A DNA stretch of 64,000 bases from JANQOH01 sp965201115 (GTDB lineage: Bacteria; Pseudomonadota; Alphaproteobacteria; UBA7887): NCBI GenBank assembly GCA_965201115.1, contig OZ241745.1:2852001-2916000 (forward strand), read 5' to 3'. A program made the translations under genes and the position numbers. Under the pieces are notes generated by a model, which worked only from the letters and a program-made list of their open reading frames with translations, was not told the DNA's origin and did not search any database. Numbering within the stretch: position 1 is the stretch's first letter; each line of letters begins with the position of its first letter. This document shows, piece after piece, positions 1 through 11,126 of this stretch.

Positions 1-853
1 CGCTTCCCAACCGATCCCAGGCGGCGATGCGGTTCGCGAGACGCCATCGATAGACATCGGACAGCGCGGGGTCGAAGGGCCGCGCGGCGAGCGCCTTTTC
101 CAGCACCCAGTCGAGCGCCCGCGCGAATGTGTCCGCCGGCGCCCATTCGTGGCCGCCGTCGAAAATCTCGATCGACCGCGCCACGCCGCCGGCCAGGAAC
201 AGGCGCATGCGCCTGGCGTGATGGAAGTTGAAATCGAGCGTCCCGAAGGTTCCGAAGATGACCATGTTCCCGTTGCCCGGCGTCATGAAGCCGCGTCCGC
301 CCCACGGCCCGGCGGATTGCAGGATCATGCCGCGAAACCCGGGCCGCAGCGCGGGATATGCGCTGCATACGCGCGCCGCGCCCGACAGGCCCGAGCAGAA
401 CAGGGCGCCGGGATGCGCGCGCGTCCGCGCCAGCAGGTCGTCGTAGGCGCACTCGAAATTGGGCAGCCAGTCGGGCGTTCCGTTGCGCGACTCCACGAGC
501 ATGGCGACGATCCAGCGGTCGCGCGTCAGCGGGCCGGCCATCGCGCCCATTTCCGCGTCGCCGTCGGGCGCGGCGAGGAACATGGCGGGGTAGCGCCGTT
601 CGTGCGCCCCGTAATCGTCGGGCAGGCGCAAATCGTAGGAATAGGTCTCGCGCACGTGCTCCGAATCGGTGTCCATATGCTCGCCGGTACGGCAGACGAT
701 GCGGACCGTTTCGCCCGGCGGCAGGTACGCATCCGGGGGAGTCGGCTCCGCGGCGCCGGCGGCGGCGGCAAGACACGCGGGCGCGGCGGCGGCGAGGATG
801 AGCGCCGCCGCCCCGGCCCCGGCGGAGGGCCGGCGGCCCCGCGCGCGCGCCAT
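1..853 (-). CDS. Secreted alpha/beta-hydrolase-like protein (C-terminus beyond window edge)
   Basis: Read directly from the reverse strand: an uninterrupted frame from the ATG at 853 to the window edge (about 284 codons). It opens with an Arg-rich start and a long Ala-rich hydrophobic stretch consistent with an export signal. The body has the layout of an alpha/beta hydrolase: a YPAMFLAAP strand, the nucleophile-elbow-like GLSGAAR with the Ser of G-x-S-G, a later strand MVIFGTFGTLDFNF, and a candidate catalytic His in GGHEW. This suggests a periplasmic or secreted esterase/peptidase-like enzyme; the substrate cannot be told. The ATG follows the TAG of the acyl-CoA dehydrogenase without a gap, so the two are probably co-transcribed. 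The C-terminus is missing only because the window ends. Confidence 0.7.
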   Translation of the reverse strand, partial: MARARGRRPSAGAGAAALILAAAAPACLAAAAGAAEPTPPDAYLPPGETVRIVCRTGEHMDTDSEHVRETYSYDLRLPDDYGAHERRYPAMFLAAPDGDAEMGAMAGPLTRDRWIVAMLVESRNGTPDWLPNFECAYDDLLARTRAHPGALFCSGLSGAARVCSAYPALRPGFRGMILQSAGPWGGRGFMTPGNGNMVIFGTFGTLDFNFHHARRMRLFLAGGVARSIEIFDGGHEWAPADTFARALDWVLEKALAARPFDPALSDVYRWRLANRIAAWDRLGS

Positions 854-2059
854 CTAGTTGTAGCGGCGCAGTTCGAGCCGCGCGACCTGGTTGCGATGCA
901 CTTCGTCGGGGCCGTCGGCCAGGCGCAGCACGCGGGCGTGGGCGTAGGCCGAGGCGAGGCCGAAATCGCGCGTCACGCCGCCGCCGCCATGCGCCTGGAT
1001 CGCCCAGTCGATCACCTGGCAGGCCATGTTCGGCGCCGCCACCTTGATCATGGCGATTTCCTTGCGCGCCTCCTTGTTGCCGACCGTGTCCATCTTGTGC
1101 GCGGCCATGAGCACGAGCAGGCGCGCCTGGTCGATCATGATGCGCGCGTCGGCGATACGCTCCTGCGTCACGGTCCGGTCGGCGACGGGCTTTCCGAAGG
1201 CGATACGCGACTTGGCGCGCTTGCACATTTTCTCCAGCGCGCGCTCGGCCTGGCCGATCAGCCTCATGCAGTGGTGGATGCGCCCCGGCCCCAGCCGCCC
1301 CTGCGCGATCTCGAACCCGCGCCCTTCGCCCAGCAGCATGTTGGCGGCCGGCACGCGCACGTCGGTAAAGGTCATCTCGGCGTGGCCGTGCGGCCCGTCG
1401 TCGTACCCGAACACCGGAAGCCAGCGCACGATCTCGACGCCCGGCGCGTCGATGGGCACGAGGATCATGGACTGCCGGCGGTGGCGATCCGGGTTGCCGG
1501 CGTCGGACTTGCCCATGAAGATCAGGATTTTGCAGCGCGGGTCCGGCGCGCCGGAGGTCCACCACTTGCGGCCGTTGACGACGTATTCGCCGCCGTCGCG
1601 CCGGATGCTCGATTCGATATTGGTGGCGTCGGACGAGGCCACGTCGGGCTCGGTCATGGCGAACGCCGAGCGGATCTCGCCGGCGAGCAGGGGCTCGAGC
1701 CATTGCTTCTTCTGCTCCGGCGTGCCGTAGCGCTCAAGCACTTCCATGTTGCCGGTGTCGGGAGCGGAGCAGTTGAACACTTCGGGCGCGTAGGGCGAGC
1801 GCCCCATGATTTCGCACAGCGGGGCGTATTCGAGGTTGGCCAGGCCGGGGCTGCGTTCGGAATCGGGCAGGAACAGGTTCCACAGCCCGGCCGCGCGCGC
1901 CTTGGGCTTCAGTTCGTCGAGGATCGGCGGCGGCGTCCAGCGCCCGCCCGCCTCGATCTGCTCCTCGAACACGCTTTCGTTCGGATAGACGTGCTCGTCC
2001 ATGAACGCCGAGACGCGTTCCTGCAACGCCTTTACCTTGTCGGAATATTCGAAGTCCAT
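854..2059 (-). CDS. Acyl-CoA dehydrogenase
   Basis: 401 aa, the usual length of a single-domain acyl-CoA dehydrogenase (FAD-dependent alpha,beta-oxidation of an acyl-CoA, electrons to ETF). Features in order: N-terminal helical domain with CEIMGRSPYAPEVFNC; central beta domain with FAMTEPDVASSDATNI and KWWTSGA (FAD/substrate contacts); C-terminal helical domain with VIDWAIQAHGGGGVTRDF and the terminal R-N-Q-V-A segment. The PEVFNCSAPDTGNMEVL segment resembles the branch that acts on longer or branched acyl-CoAs, but substrate cannot be assigned. It is transcribed with the downstream hydrolase-like gene, whose ATG abuts its stop. Confidence 0.93.
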   Translation of the reverse strand: MDFEYSDKVKALQERVSAFMDEHVYPNESVFEEQIEAGGRWTPPPILDELKPKARAAGLWNLFLPDSERSPGLANLEYAPLCEIMGRSPYAPEVFNCSAPDTGNMEVLERYGTPEQKKQWLEPLLAGEIRSAFAMTEPDVASSDATNIESSIRRDGGEYVVNGRKWWTSGAPDPRCKILIFMGKSDAGNPDRHRRQSMILVPIDAPGVEIVRWLPVFGYDDGPHGHAEMTFTDVRVPAANMLLGEGRGFEIAQGRLGPGRIHHCMRLIGQAERALEKMCKRAKSRIAFGKPVADRTVTQERIADARIMIDQARLLVLMAAHKMDTVGNKEARKEIAMIKVAAPNMACQVIDWAIQAHGGGGVTRDFGLASAYAHARVLRLADGPDEVHRNQVARLELRRYN

Positions 2060-2108
2060 GGGCCGCCCCCTTTCCGCGCCGCGCGCCGGTTTCCGTTCGG
2101 GAGCCGCA

Positions 2109-3631
2109 CTATGGCCCGGAACGCGGCGCGGGCGCTACCCTTAATTCGCGGGCGAATTCGGCGGCGGAGCGGCCGGCGATGCGGCCGAACACGGCGCCTG
2201 CGGTCAGGCCGGTTCCGCCCGGGTAGTTGAAATAGAACAGCTCGCCCACCGTCTCGCCCGCGGCGTAGAGGCCGGGGATGGGCGCGCCTCCGGCGTCGAG
2301 AACGCGCGCGCCGGGCGTAATCGCCACGCCGCCGAAGGTGAAGGTGACGCCGCATGTCACCGCGAACGCCTTGTAGGGCGGCGTATCCAGCGGGTTGGCC
2401 CAGTTGCTTTTCGGCACGGCGAGGCCTTCCGTTCCGCGTCCGTCGAGAACGGTGGGATCGAACGGGACTTCGCGGCGCACGGCGGCGTTGAATTCGCGGA
2501 CCGTGCGCAGGAAGCCCGCGGCGTTTACCCCGTCGAGGCGCGGCGCCAGTTCCTCCAGTGTGCCGGCTTCGGCGCGCGTGACCTGCCGGATACGGTATTC
2601 GTCGCGCAGCAGGCCCTCGGCCCGGGCGTCGAACACCTGCCACGCGAACTGCCCCGGTTGTTCGAGAATCGCCCGCCCGTAGCGCGCATAGGTGTAGTTG
2701 CGGAAATCGGCGCCTTCGTCCACGAAGCGCTCGCCGCGCGCGTTGACGACGATGCCGAACGGATAGCTGTGCTTCTGAAAGCCGTCGCCGACGGCGAGGT
2801 CGCCGAATTGCGGGGCGTTGCGGTCCCACGCCACGGCGTGGCAGCCGGACCAATGGCCCGCCGGCAGCGCGCCCGCCTCGAGCGCCATGCGGATGCCGTC
2901 GCCGGTGTCGAACCGCGTTCCGCGCACCTTGGCGAGGTCCCATCCCGGCCCCAGATAGCGGGCGCGCCATTCGGCGTTGGCCTGAAAGCCGCCGGCGGCG
3001 AGCACGACGGCGCGCGCCCCGATCGTCTCCTCGCGGCCGCCGGTCCGCGCGCGGACGCCGCACACCCGCCCGCCGCGCGTTTCGAGCGCCAGGGCGCGGG
3101 TTCCGTAGCGCGCCTCGACGCCGGCGCGCGCGGCGGCCGCGAACCCCGCGTCCGACAGGCCCGGGCCGCCGCCCCACGCCTCGACCGTCAGCCCGCCCCA
3201 GAAGCGGTAGCGTCCATCGACCTTGAAGGCCTGGCGCCCGTACATGGGCATGAAGCGGAAGCCCTTGCCGCGCATCCATCGCAGCGTCGGCAGGCTCTCG
3301 CACACGAGCACGTCCACGAGCTCCGGGTTGGCGCGGTATTCGGTTACGCGCGCCATGTCGTCGAAGAACCGGTCCGCCGGGTAGCTGCCGAAATCCGTAT
3401 TGCGGCGCTCGGCCTCCGAAAGGTCGGGTATCAGCGCGAGGATGTCGTCGAGGCCGTTATAGGCCACGCGCATGGCGCCGGCGGTGAAGCGCGTGTTGCC
3501 GCCGCGCAGGGCCCGGGGCGCGCGTTCGAGAACGAGCGTTCGCGCGCCGCTTTCGCGCGCCGCCAGCGCCGCGCACAACCCCGCGTTGCCGGCCCCGGCG
3601 ATGACGACGTCGAAATCGCCTGCGCCGCCGT

Positions 3632-3635
<4 letters not shown>
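2109..3635 (-). CDS. FAD-dependent dehydrogenase, tricarballylate dehydrogenase (TcuA)-like
   Basis: 508 aa from the ATG at 3635. The N-terminus is a dinucleotide-binding fold (DVVIAGAGNAGLCAALAA, then the acidic end of strand 2 in TLVLERAP). The body matches the fumarate reductase/succinate dehydrogenase flavoprotein superfamily, with late motifs FGGVAITPGARVL and YAAGETVGELFYFNYPGGTG typical of TcuA-type and 3-ketosteroid dehydrogenase-type enzymes. The family oxidises polycarboxylates or steroids by FAD; TcuA-like is the closest label but the substrate is inferred. The start overlaps the rodA stop by ATGA, so it is translationally coupled to the cell-elongation operon, an odd partner for a metabolic oxidase. 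The frame runs open far upstream into rodA, but the overlap and the start of the FAD fold fix this start. Confidence 0.85.
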
Positions 3636-4806
<1,171 letters not shown>

Positions 4807-4810
<4 letters not shown>

Positions 4811-6648
4811 ACGGTCGGCGGCAGGTCCGGGGGCATGAGGCGCTGCGCCTCGGCAAGAATGTCGCGCGCGGCGGCGGCGGCGCGCTTCGACGACCCGCCG
4901 TGCTCGATCACGACCGCGACGGCGAAACGCGGCGCGGCGCGCGGCGCATAGCCCACGAACAGCGCGTGGTCGCGCAGCTCCCACGGCAGGTCGTCGTTGG
5001 CGATGACCCCGGTCTTGCGCTCTTCCGCCGAGATGGTGCGCACCTGGCTCGTGCCCGTCTTGCCGGCCATCGCCGTCTCCGGGTCTTCGATGCGCGCTCC
5101 CCACGCGGTGCCGCGGCGGTTGTTGACGACTTCGTCCATGCCGCGGCGCACGATATCGAGCGCGGCGGCGTCGATGCCGAGGTCTTCGACCGGCGGCGGC
5201 GCGGCCGCTTCGCCGGCGCCGCCCACGCCGCGCGTGACGCGCGGCCGCACCGCGCGACCGCCATTGGCGAGGCGGGCGGTCATGACCGCCAATTGGAGCG
5301 GCGTCGCCAACATGTAGCTCTGGCCGATCCCCACGCCCGTGGTGTCGCCCACGACCCAAGGCTCGCCGACGGTCGCTTCTTTCCATCCCGGTGTCGGCAT
5401 GGGCGCGGAGGTTTCGTTCGGCATGTCGATGCCGGTGCGCGCGCCGAGGCCGAGCCGCTCCGCCATCGCCGCGATCCGCTCGATGCCGGCGCGCATGGCG
5501 AGTTCGTAGAAATAGACGTCGCAGCTTTGGGCGATGGCCTGGATCATGTCGACATGGCCGTGGCCGTGGCGTTTCCAGCAATGGCGGACTTCCCGGCCGA
5601 CCTTCCCGAAGCCGGGGCACCAGACGGTTTCGGCGGGGTCGACGATGCCGGCGTCGAGCGCCGCCAGCGCCACCGCGGGCTTGAACGTGGAGCCGGGCGG
5701 ATAGCGGCCGGAAATCGTCTTGTTGCTGAGCGGCGCGCGCGGGTTTTCGTGCAGCGCGCGCCATTCGGCGGCCGACATCGTGCGCGTAAACAGGTGCGGG
5801 TCGTAGGCCGGCGTCGAGACCAGCGCGTTCACGCTGCCGTCGCGCGCGTCGATCAGCACAGCCGCGGCGCTGTCGTCGGGCAGCAGGCCGGCGGCGAACC
5901 GCTGCGCGTCGAGGTCGATATGCAGTTCCACGTCACTTCCCGGCGCGCCCTCGCGGCGCGACAGTTCGCGGATCACGCGCCCGTGGGCGTTGACCTCCAC
6001 CTCGACCGCGCCGGCGCCGCCGCGAAGCGCCTCGTCGTGTATTTTCTCCATCCCGTTCTTGCCCACGGGAAAATCCGGCAGGGTCAGCAGCGGGTCGCCG
6101 GTCAGGTCCTTTTCTTCCGCCGCGCCGACATAGCCCAAGACGTGGACCAGCGCGTCGCGGTGCGGATAGAAGCGCGTCCGTCGCGCGTCGATGGAGACGC
6201 CGCTCAGATACGGCATGCTGACCTCGATGGCGGCCACTTCCGCCCAGTCCAGGTGCTCCTTGACCAGCAGCGGCGCGAAGGTGTCGCGGCGCGCCGCATC
6301 GCGCGCGATGCGCTCGCGATCGGCGTCGCCGAGCGCGACGTATCCACCGATTTCGTCGAGCGCGCTGTCGAGCTCCCGGGCCGCCTCGCGCGCCAGCACC
6401 AGGCAGTAGTTCCGCTCGTTGCGCGCCAGGTCGGCGCCCGCGCGATCGACGATGCGCCCGCGCGCCGGCGGGAGCAGGCGCAGGTTGATGCGGTTTTCCT
6501 CGGCCCAGACGCGGTATTTTTCGGCCTCCACCGCTTGGAGCCAGTAGAGCCGCGCGCCGAGGGCGGAGAGCAGCCCGAGCTTGCCGGCGGCCAGTATCGC
6601 CGCGCGCCGCGTAAAGGTCTTGCGGCGCAGGTTTTCCTGATGGTTCAC
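4807..6648 (-). CDS. mrdA: Penicillin-binding protein 2 (peptidoglycan transpeptidase, elongasome)
   Basis: 613 aa. One N-terminal membrane anchor (ILAAGKLGLLSALGARLYWL), then the PBP dimerisation domain beginning PPARGRIVDRAGADLA, then the transpeptidase domain with the active-site S-x-x-K in YPPGSTFKPA, the second motif S-C-D in AIAQSCDVYFYE, and the K-T-G motif in AMAGKTGTSQ. The start is a GTG whose first bases overlap the mreD stop (GTGA at 6645-6648); no ATG lies nearby, and the next codons (NHQENLRRK) lead into the anchor. The stop overlaps the rodA ATG. It cross-links the glycan strands made by RodA. Confidence 0.97.
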
Positions 6649-7175
6649 GGCGCCCGCGCGACAGCCGGATAGAGGACGCCGCGCTGCACCCATGAGAACA
6701 GCGCGGCGGCGAACGGATAGCAGGCGATCGTCAGCGCCAGTTGCGCGAGCGCGGCGTCGGCCGGCAGCGGCGCGAACCGGTAGAGCGAACCGCCGATCCA
6801 CGACAGCGCCGACGCGAAAGCGGCGAACAAGGCGAACCCGCACCACACCGCCGGCATGGCGCGCTCGGCGAAAAACCTGCGCGCGCGCCCGGCGGCGACT
6901 TGCGGCGCGAGCAGCGCGAACGCGCTCAGGCCGAGCGGCGCGCCCGTCAGGCTGTCGTGAAGAAGGCCCACGGCAAAGACCGCCGCGCGCGGCATGAGAT
7001 CGGGCCGGTACACCGTCCAGTGAAACACCGCGAGAGCGGGCAGGAAAGGCATCGCCGGCCCCAAATGCGGCGGCCCCAGCGGCGCGGTCGAGAGCAGGGC
7101 GAACGCGGCGGCAAGCGCGACCGGGACCGCCATGCGCAGGCCCGACTCGACGCGCTGCCACGCGGCGTCGATCAC
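6645..7175 (-). CDS. mreD: Rod shape-determining protein MreD
   Basis: 176 aa, almost entirely hydrophobic with about five membrane segments and the family landmark LLHDSLTGAPLGLSAF (the D-x-x-x-G-x-P-L-G signature of MreD). It is the small integral membrane subunit of the elongasome that links MreC and the PBP2-RodA pair. Start and stop both overlap neighbours by four bases (mreC stop, mrdA GTG), showing translational coupling. Confidence 0.93.
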   Translation of the reverse strand: MIDAAWQRVESGLRMAVPVALAAAFALLSTAPLGPPHLGPAMPFLPALAVFHWTVYRPDLMPRAAVFAVGLLHDSLTGAPLGLSAFALLAPQVAAGRARRFFAERAMPAVWCGFALFAAFASALSWIGGSLYRFAPLPADAALAQLALTIACYPFAAALFSWVQRGVLYPAVARAP

Positions 7176-8110
7176 AACGCGGGGTCCATCCCGCCGCGCG
7201 CCGCCGGGCCGCGATCCGCCCCGCCGCGCGCCGCCGGGCGGGGCGGCGCCCGGAGCGGCTCCGCGGGGGCCTCCATCGCCGGCGGCGCCCAGCCGAGAAG
7301 CTGCACATGGTCGATGCGTCCGAGATCGGCGAGGGTCCGGACGCGCACGGCCGATTCGGAAATCCCGACGATTACGCCCACCGGCAGGTCGGGCGGCAGC
7401 GCGCCGCCGTCGCCCGAAGTGACGAGGCGCTGACCGAGGGCGATCTCCGCGCCGGGCCGGAAATGAACGAGGAGCGGCGCCGCGGAATTGTCGCCGGCCA
7501 GTATGGCGCGCTCACGGGCGCCCTCGAACGCGACCGGGACGCGCGAACCGATGTCGGTCAGCAGCAATATGCGCGCCGAGCGGCGGCCGACGCCGACGAC
7601 GCGGCCCGCCAGCGCGCCCCGCGCCATCGCCGCCTGATTGAGTTTCACGCCGTCGCGCGCGCCGGCGTTTACGAGCAACGTGCGCACGAACGGGCTGCCC
7701 GAGTCGCCCACCGCGCGGGCGGTGACGAACCACGGCGGCGCGGAGGCGGCGAAGCGCGTCATGCGGCGCAGCGCGGCGTTCTCGCGCTCAAGCCGCAGCG
7801 CGCGCTCGCGCCATATCTCGAGCCGCCCGACCGTCTCCCGCAGTTCCGCGTTCTCGGCGTGCAGGGCGGTTGCGCGGCGGACCTCCGCGACCGCCGCGTT
7901 CGCGGTCTCGATCGGGCGCGACACGGCGTCGAGCAGCGGCGCGGCCATGTCGGCGATGGCGGCGCGCAGGGTTCGCGCCGCCTCCAGGTCGGCGCGATCG
8001 ATCGCCATCAGCGCCGCCGCCAGGCCCAGGAGGAGGATCAGGTGGAAGCGTTGCAGCAGCGCCCGCGCGGGCGCCGCCGCGCGCCCGAATCCGCCGTAGG
8101 CGCGCCTCAT
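7172..8110 (-). CDS. mreC: Rod shape-determining protein MreC
   Basis: 312 aa. One N-terminal membrane segment (FHLILLLGLAAALMAI), then a coiled coil (about residues 70-110) and the periplasmic beta-domain with the recognisable ARAVGDSGSPFVRTLLVNAGARDGV region and GRVVGVGRRSARILLLTDIGS. MreC scaffolds PBP2 and RodA in the periplasm. The C-terminal tail is Pro/Arg/Gly rich and probably disordered. It follows mreB after a short gap and its stop overlaps the mreD ATG. Confidence 0.95.
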   Translation of the reverse strand: MRRAYGGFGRAAAPARALLQRFHLILLLGLAAALMAIDRADLEAARTLRAAIADMAAPLLDAVSRPIETANAAVAEVRRATALHAENAELRETVGRLEIWRERALRLERENAALRRMTRFAASAPPWFVTARAVGDSGSPFVRTLLVNAGARDGVKLNQAAMARGALAGRVVGVGRRSARILLLTDIGSRVPVAFEGARERAILAGDNSAAPLLVHFRPGAEIALGQRLVTSGDGGALPPDLPVGVIVGISESAVRVRTLADLGRIDHVQLLGWAPPAMEAPAEPLRAPPRPAARGGADRGPAARGGMDPAL

Positions 8111-8146
8111 CGCGCCGCGCCTTTCCGGGCGTGCGGGCGCCGCGCC

Positions 8147-9187
8147 TTAGTAAGCGCTGTGCAGAACATGTTTCAGCGTGCGCATTTCCTCGAGCGCGCG
8201 GCCCGTTCCGAGCGCCACGCAGGTCAGCGCCTCCTCCGCCAGCGAGACCGGAAGCCCCGTCGCCTGGCGCAGGACGGAATCGAGGTTGCGCAGCAGGCCC
8301 CCGCCGCCGGTGAGCATGATCCCCTTGTCGACGATATCCGCCGCCAGTTCGGGCGGCGTGTTCTCGAGCGCCACCTTCACCGTTTCGATAATCCGCCCGA
8401 CCGGCTCGGCGAGGCTTTCGGATATCTCGCGCTCGGTGATGACGATTTCCTTCGGCACGCCGTTCATCAGGTCGCGGCCCTTGATCTCGATCACGCGGCC
8501 GTCGCCGTCTTCCGGCGGCGCGGCGCAGCCTATGGTCAGCTTGATCTTCTCCGCCGAGGCCTCGCCGATGAGCAGGTTGTGGTTGCGCCGGATATAGCCC
8601 GAGATCGCTTCGTCCATCTTGTCGCCGCCGGTGCGCGTGGACTGCGCGTACACGATGCCGCCGAGCGACAGCACCGCAACCTCGGTGGTGCCGCCGCCGA
8701 CATCGACGACCAGCGAGCCGGTCGCCTCGGTGACGGGAAGGCCGGCGCCGATGGCCGCCGCCATCGGCTCCTCGATGAGGAACACGCGCCGCGCGCCCGC
8801 GCTCTCGGCCGATTCCTGTATCGCGCGCTGCTCCACGGCGGTGGAGCCGGACGGCACGCACACGATGATTTGCGGGTGCGCGAAACTGCGGCGGTTATGC
8901 ACCTTCTTGATGAAGTGCTTGATCATCTCCTCGGCGACCTCGAAATCGGCGATAACGCCGTCGCGCAGGGGCCGGATCGCCTCGATATTGCCGGGGGTGC
9001 GGCCCAGCATTTCCTTCGCCTCCTGGCCCACCGCCAAAACCTGCTTGCGTCCGCGGTGGTCGATGATCGCGACCACCGAGGGTTCGTTCAGCACGATGCC
9101 GCGGTTGGCGACATAGACCAAGGTGTTCGCCGTGCCCAGGTCTATGGCCATGTCCGCCGACATCATGCCCAGGATTCGTTGCAGCAT
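8147..9187 (-). CDS. mreB: Actin-like cell-shape protein MreB
   Basis: 346 aa, normal length for MreB. Nucleotide-binding actin fold: phosphate-1 loop in AIDLGTANTLVYV, phosphate-2 loop in LVVDVGGGTTEVAVLSLGG, adenosine motif in IMLTGGGGLLRNLD. It forms membrane-bound filaments that guide the elongasome. First gene of the mreBCD-mrdA-rodA run; leuA lies upstream on the same strand after 46 bases, so the operon could start at leuA or have a promoter in that gap or inside leuA. Confidence 0.98.
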   Translation of the reverse strand: MLQRILGMMSADMAIDLGTANTLVYVANRGIVLNEPSVVAIIDHRGRKQVLAVGQEAKEMLGRTPGNIEAIRPLRDGVIADFEVAEEMIKHFIKKVHNRRSFAHPQIIVCVPSGSTAVEQRAIQESAESAGARRVFLIEEPMAAAIGAGLPVTEATGSLVVDVGGGTTEVAVLSLGGIVYAQSTRTGGDKMDEAISGYIRRNHNLLIGEASAEKIKLTIGCAAPPEDGDGRVIEIKGRDLMNGVPKEIVITEREISESLAEPVGRIIETVKVALENTPPELAADIVDKGIMLTGGGGLLRNLDSVLRQATGLPVSLAEEALTCVALGTGRALEEMRTLKHVLHSAY

Positions 9188-9233
9188 GTCCCGCTCTCGT
9201 TGCTCCCCCGCCGCCCGCCCGCGCCGCCGGCCG

Positions 9234-10802
9234 CTATGCCGACAGCGCCGCGGGCGCGGTTTTTTCGCGCTTCACCAGCAATTTGTTGAGCGCCACCAGA
9301 TAGGCCCGGGCGCTTGCGACCATCGTGTCGGTATCGGCGTCCTGCCCGATGACCGAACGGCCGTTTTCCTCGAGCCGCACCGACACCTCCGCCTGCGCGT
9401 CGGTCCCTTCGGTCACCGCCCCGATGCGGAACAATTGCAGGGTCGCGTCGTGCGGACACAGTGCGCCGATGGCCTTGAACACAGCGTCGACGGGGCCGTC
9501 GCCGTCGGCGGTCGTCGTCGCGACCTCGCCGTCGACGGCCAGCCCCAGCGTGGCCTGCGGACGCACCCCGGCGCCGCAATAGACCGATAGCGACACCAGG
9601 CGGATGCGCTCGTTGCGGTGCGACATCGCGCCGTCGACGAGCGCGACCAGGTCGTCGTCGTAGACGTCCTTTTTCTTGTCGGCCAGCTCCTTGAAGCGGC
9701 GGAAGGCGTCGTTCAGCGCGTTGTCGCCGAGCTCGTAGCCCAGTTCCTTCAGCTTGGCGCGGAAGGCGTGGCGGCCGGAATGCTTGCCCATTATCAGGGT
9801 CGATTTCGTCAGCCCCACCGATTCCGGCGTCATGATCTCATAGGTGCCGGCGTGCTTGAGCATACCGTCCTGGTGGATGCCCGCCTCGTGCGCGAAGGCG
9901 TTGGCGCCCACCACCGCCTTGTTGGGCTGTACCGTGAAGCCCGTCACCGCCGAGACCAGCCGCGACGCGCGCATGATGTTTTCCGTGCGAATGCCCGTGC
10001 GGTAGGGGAACAGGTCGTTGCGCGTGCGGATCGCCATGACGATCTCTTCCATCGAGGCGTTGCCGGCGCGCTCGCCCAGCCCGTTGACCGTGCATTCCAC
10101 CTGCCGCGCGCCCGCCTTGACCGCCGCCAGCGAGTTCGCGACCGCGAGCCCGAGGTCGTTGTGGCAGTGGACCGACAGCACGGCCTTGTCGATGTTCGGC
10201 ACGCGGTTGCGGAGCATGCCGATCAGCGCCGCGAACTCGTCGGGCGCGGTGTAGCCCACCGTGTCGGGGATGTTGACGGTGCCCGCGCCCGCCTTGATCG
10301 CGCTCTCCACCGTGCGGCAGAGGAAATCCGGGTCGGTGCGCGTGCCGTCCTCCGGGCTCCATTCCACATCGTCGCACAGGTTGCGCGCCAGGGTGACGCT
10401 GTCGATGACAGCCTGATGCACGTCGTCGGGCGTCATGCCCAGCTTGTGCTTCATGTGCAGCGGGCTGGTCGAGATGAAGGTGTGGATGCGCTTGCGCCGC
10501 GCGCCCGCGAGCGCCTGCGCCGCGCGCTCGATGTCTTGCCGGCCCGAACGCGCGAGCGAACACACGGTCGATTCCGCGACGACTTTCGAGATCTCCGAGA
10601 TCGCCTCGAAATCGCCGTTCGAGGCGATGGCGAAGCCGGCCTCGACGATATCGACGCCCATGGTCTCGAGCAGGCGGGCGATTTCCAGCTTTTCTTCCAG
10701 CGTCATCGACGCGCCGGGCGATTGCTCGCCGTCGCGCATGGTGGTGTCGAAAATCCTGACGTATTCGCGGCCGTCGCCGCTCGTGTCGTCGGTAGCGCTC
10801 AT
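9234..10802 (-). CDS. leuA: 2-isopropylmalate synthase
   Basis: 522 aa from the ATG at 10802, which has AGGAG eight bases upstream; an in-frame ATG at 10847 lacks such a site. Catalyses the first step of leucine synthesis (2-ketoisovalerate plus acetyl-CoA). The N-terminal TIM barrel shows the opening signature DTTMRDGEQSPG and the metal-binding H-x-H in SVHCHNDLGLA; the linker has HEAGIHQDGMLKH; the C-terminal third is the LeuA allosteric domain, implying leucine feedback. Full length for the long bacterial LeuA type. Confidence 0.96.
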   Translation of the reverse strand: MSATDDTSGDGREYVRIFDTTMRDGEQSPGASMTLEEKLEIARLLETMGVDIVEAGFAIASNGDFEAISEISKVVAESTVCSLARSGRQDIERAAQALAGARRKRIHTFISTSPLHMKHKLGMTPDDVHQAVIDSVTLARNLCDDVEWSPEDGTRTDPDFLCRTVESAIKAGAGTVNIPDTVGYTAPDEFAALIGMLRNRVPNIDKAVLSVHCHNDLGLAVANSLAAVKAGARQVECTVNGLGERAGNASMEEIVMAIRTRNDLFPYRTGIRTENIMRASRLVSAVTGFTVQPNKAVVGANAFAHEAGIHQDGMLKHAGTYEIMTPESVGLTKSTLIMGKHSGRHAFRAKLKELGYELGDNALNDAFRRFKELADKKKDVYDDDLVALVDGAMSHRNERIRLVSLSVYCGAGVRPQATLGLAVDGEVATTTADGDGPVDAVFKAIGALCPHDATLQLFRIGAVTEGTDAQAEVSVRLEENGRSVIGQDADTDTMVASARAYLVALNKLLVKREKTAPAALSA

Positions 10803-11126
10803 CGGAATGTCTCCTGAAACGGGGGGCTGGGGCGGGGTCGCCGGCAATCGTCCCCTGGGCGCGCCTGGGCGGAGCGCTCAGGGGCCGGTAAGTCGCCGCC
10901 CCGCGCCGGGCGCGCCGCCCTTCTTTCCATGCCGCTTGACCATGTTCGCCCAAGCCCCTTGTTCCATGGAGATTTCGGCCAGTCTATACCGCCCGCCGCG
11001 CGGGCGCAACGCAAAAATCGATCCCGCCCGCGTTGTTCGCGCTTTCGCGCCGCCAAGGCAATGGAAATATACGCTTTTCGGCGGAATTTTTCGCGCGCGG
11101 CGCGGCGCGCGCGCGGCGGCGGCCCG
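10803..11126. other. Intergenic region upstream of leuA
   Basis: No supported gene. A leucine attenuator would be expected here in some proteobacteria, but the one short frame I could read (29 codons, starting with the ATG of the CCATGG near 10965, minus strand) has no run of Leu codons. I found no convincing terminator/antiterminator pair. Confidence 0.5.

Noticed and set aside
149..2230. 693-codon plus-strand open frame opposite the acyl-CoA dehydrogenase
   Set aside because: Antisense shadow; the minus strand carries a full conserved enzyme and an adjoining hydrolase-like frame.
10803..11000. Leucine attenuator ahead of leuA
   Set aside because: The only short frame near a ribosome site lacks a Leu-codon run and no paired terminator/antiterminator was found.
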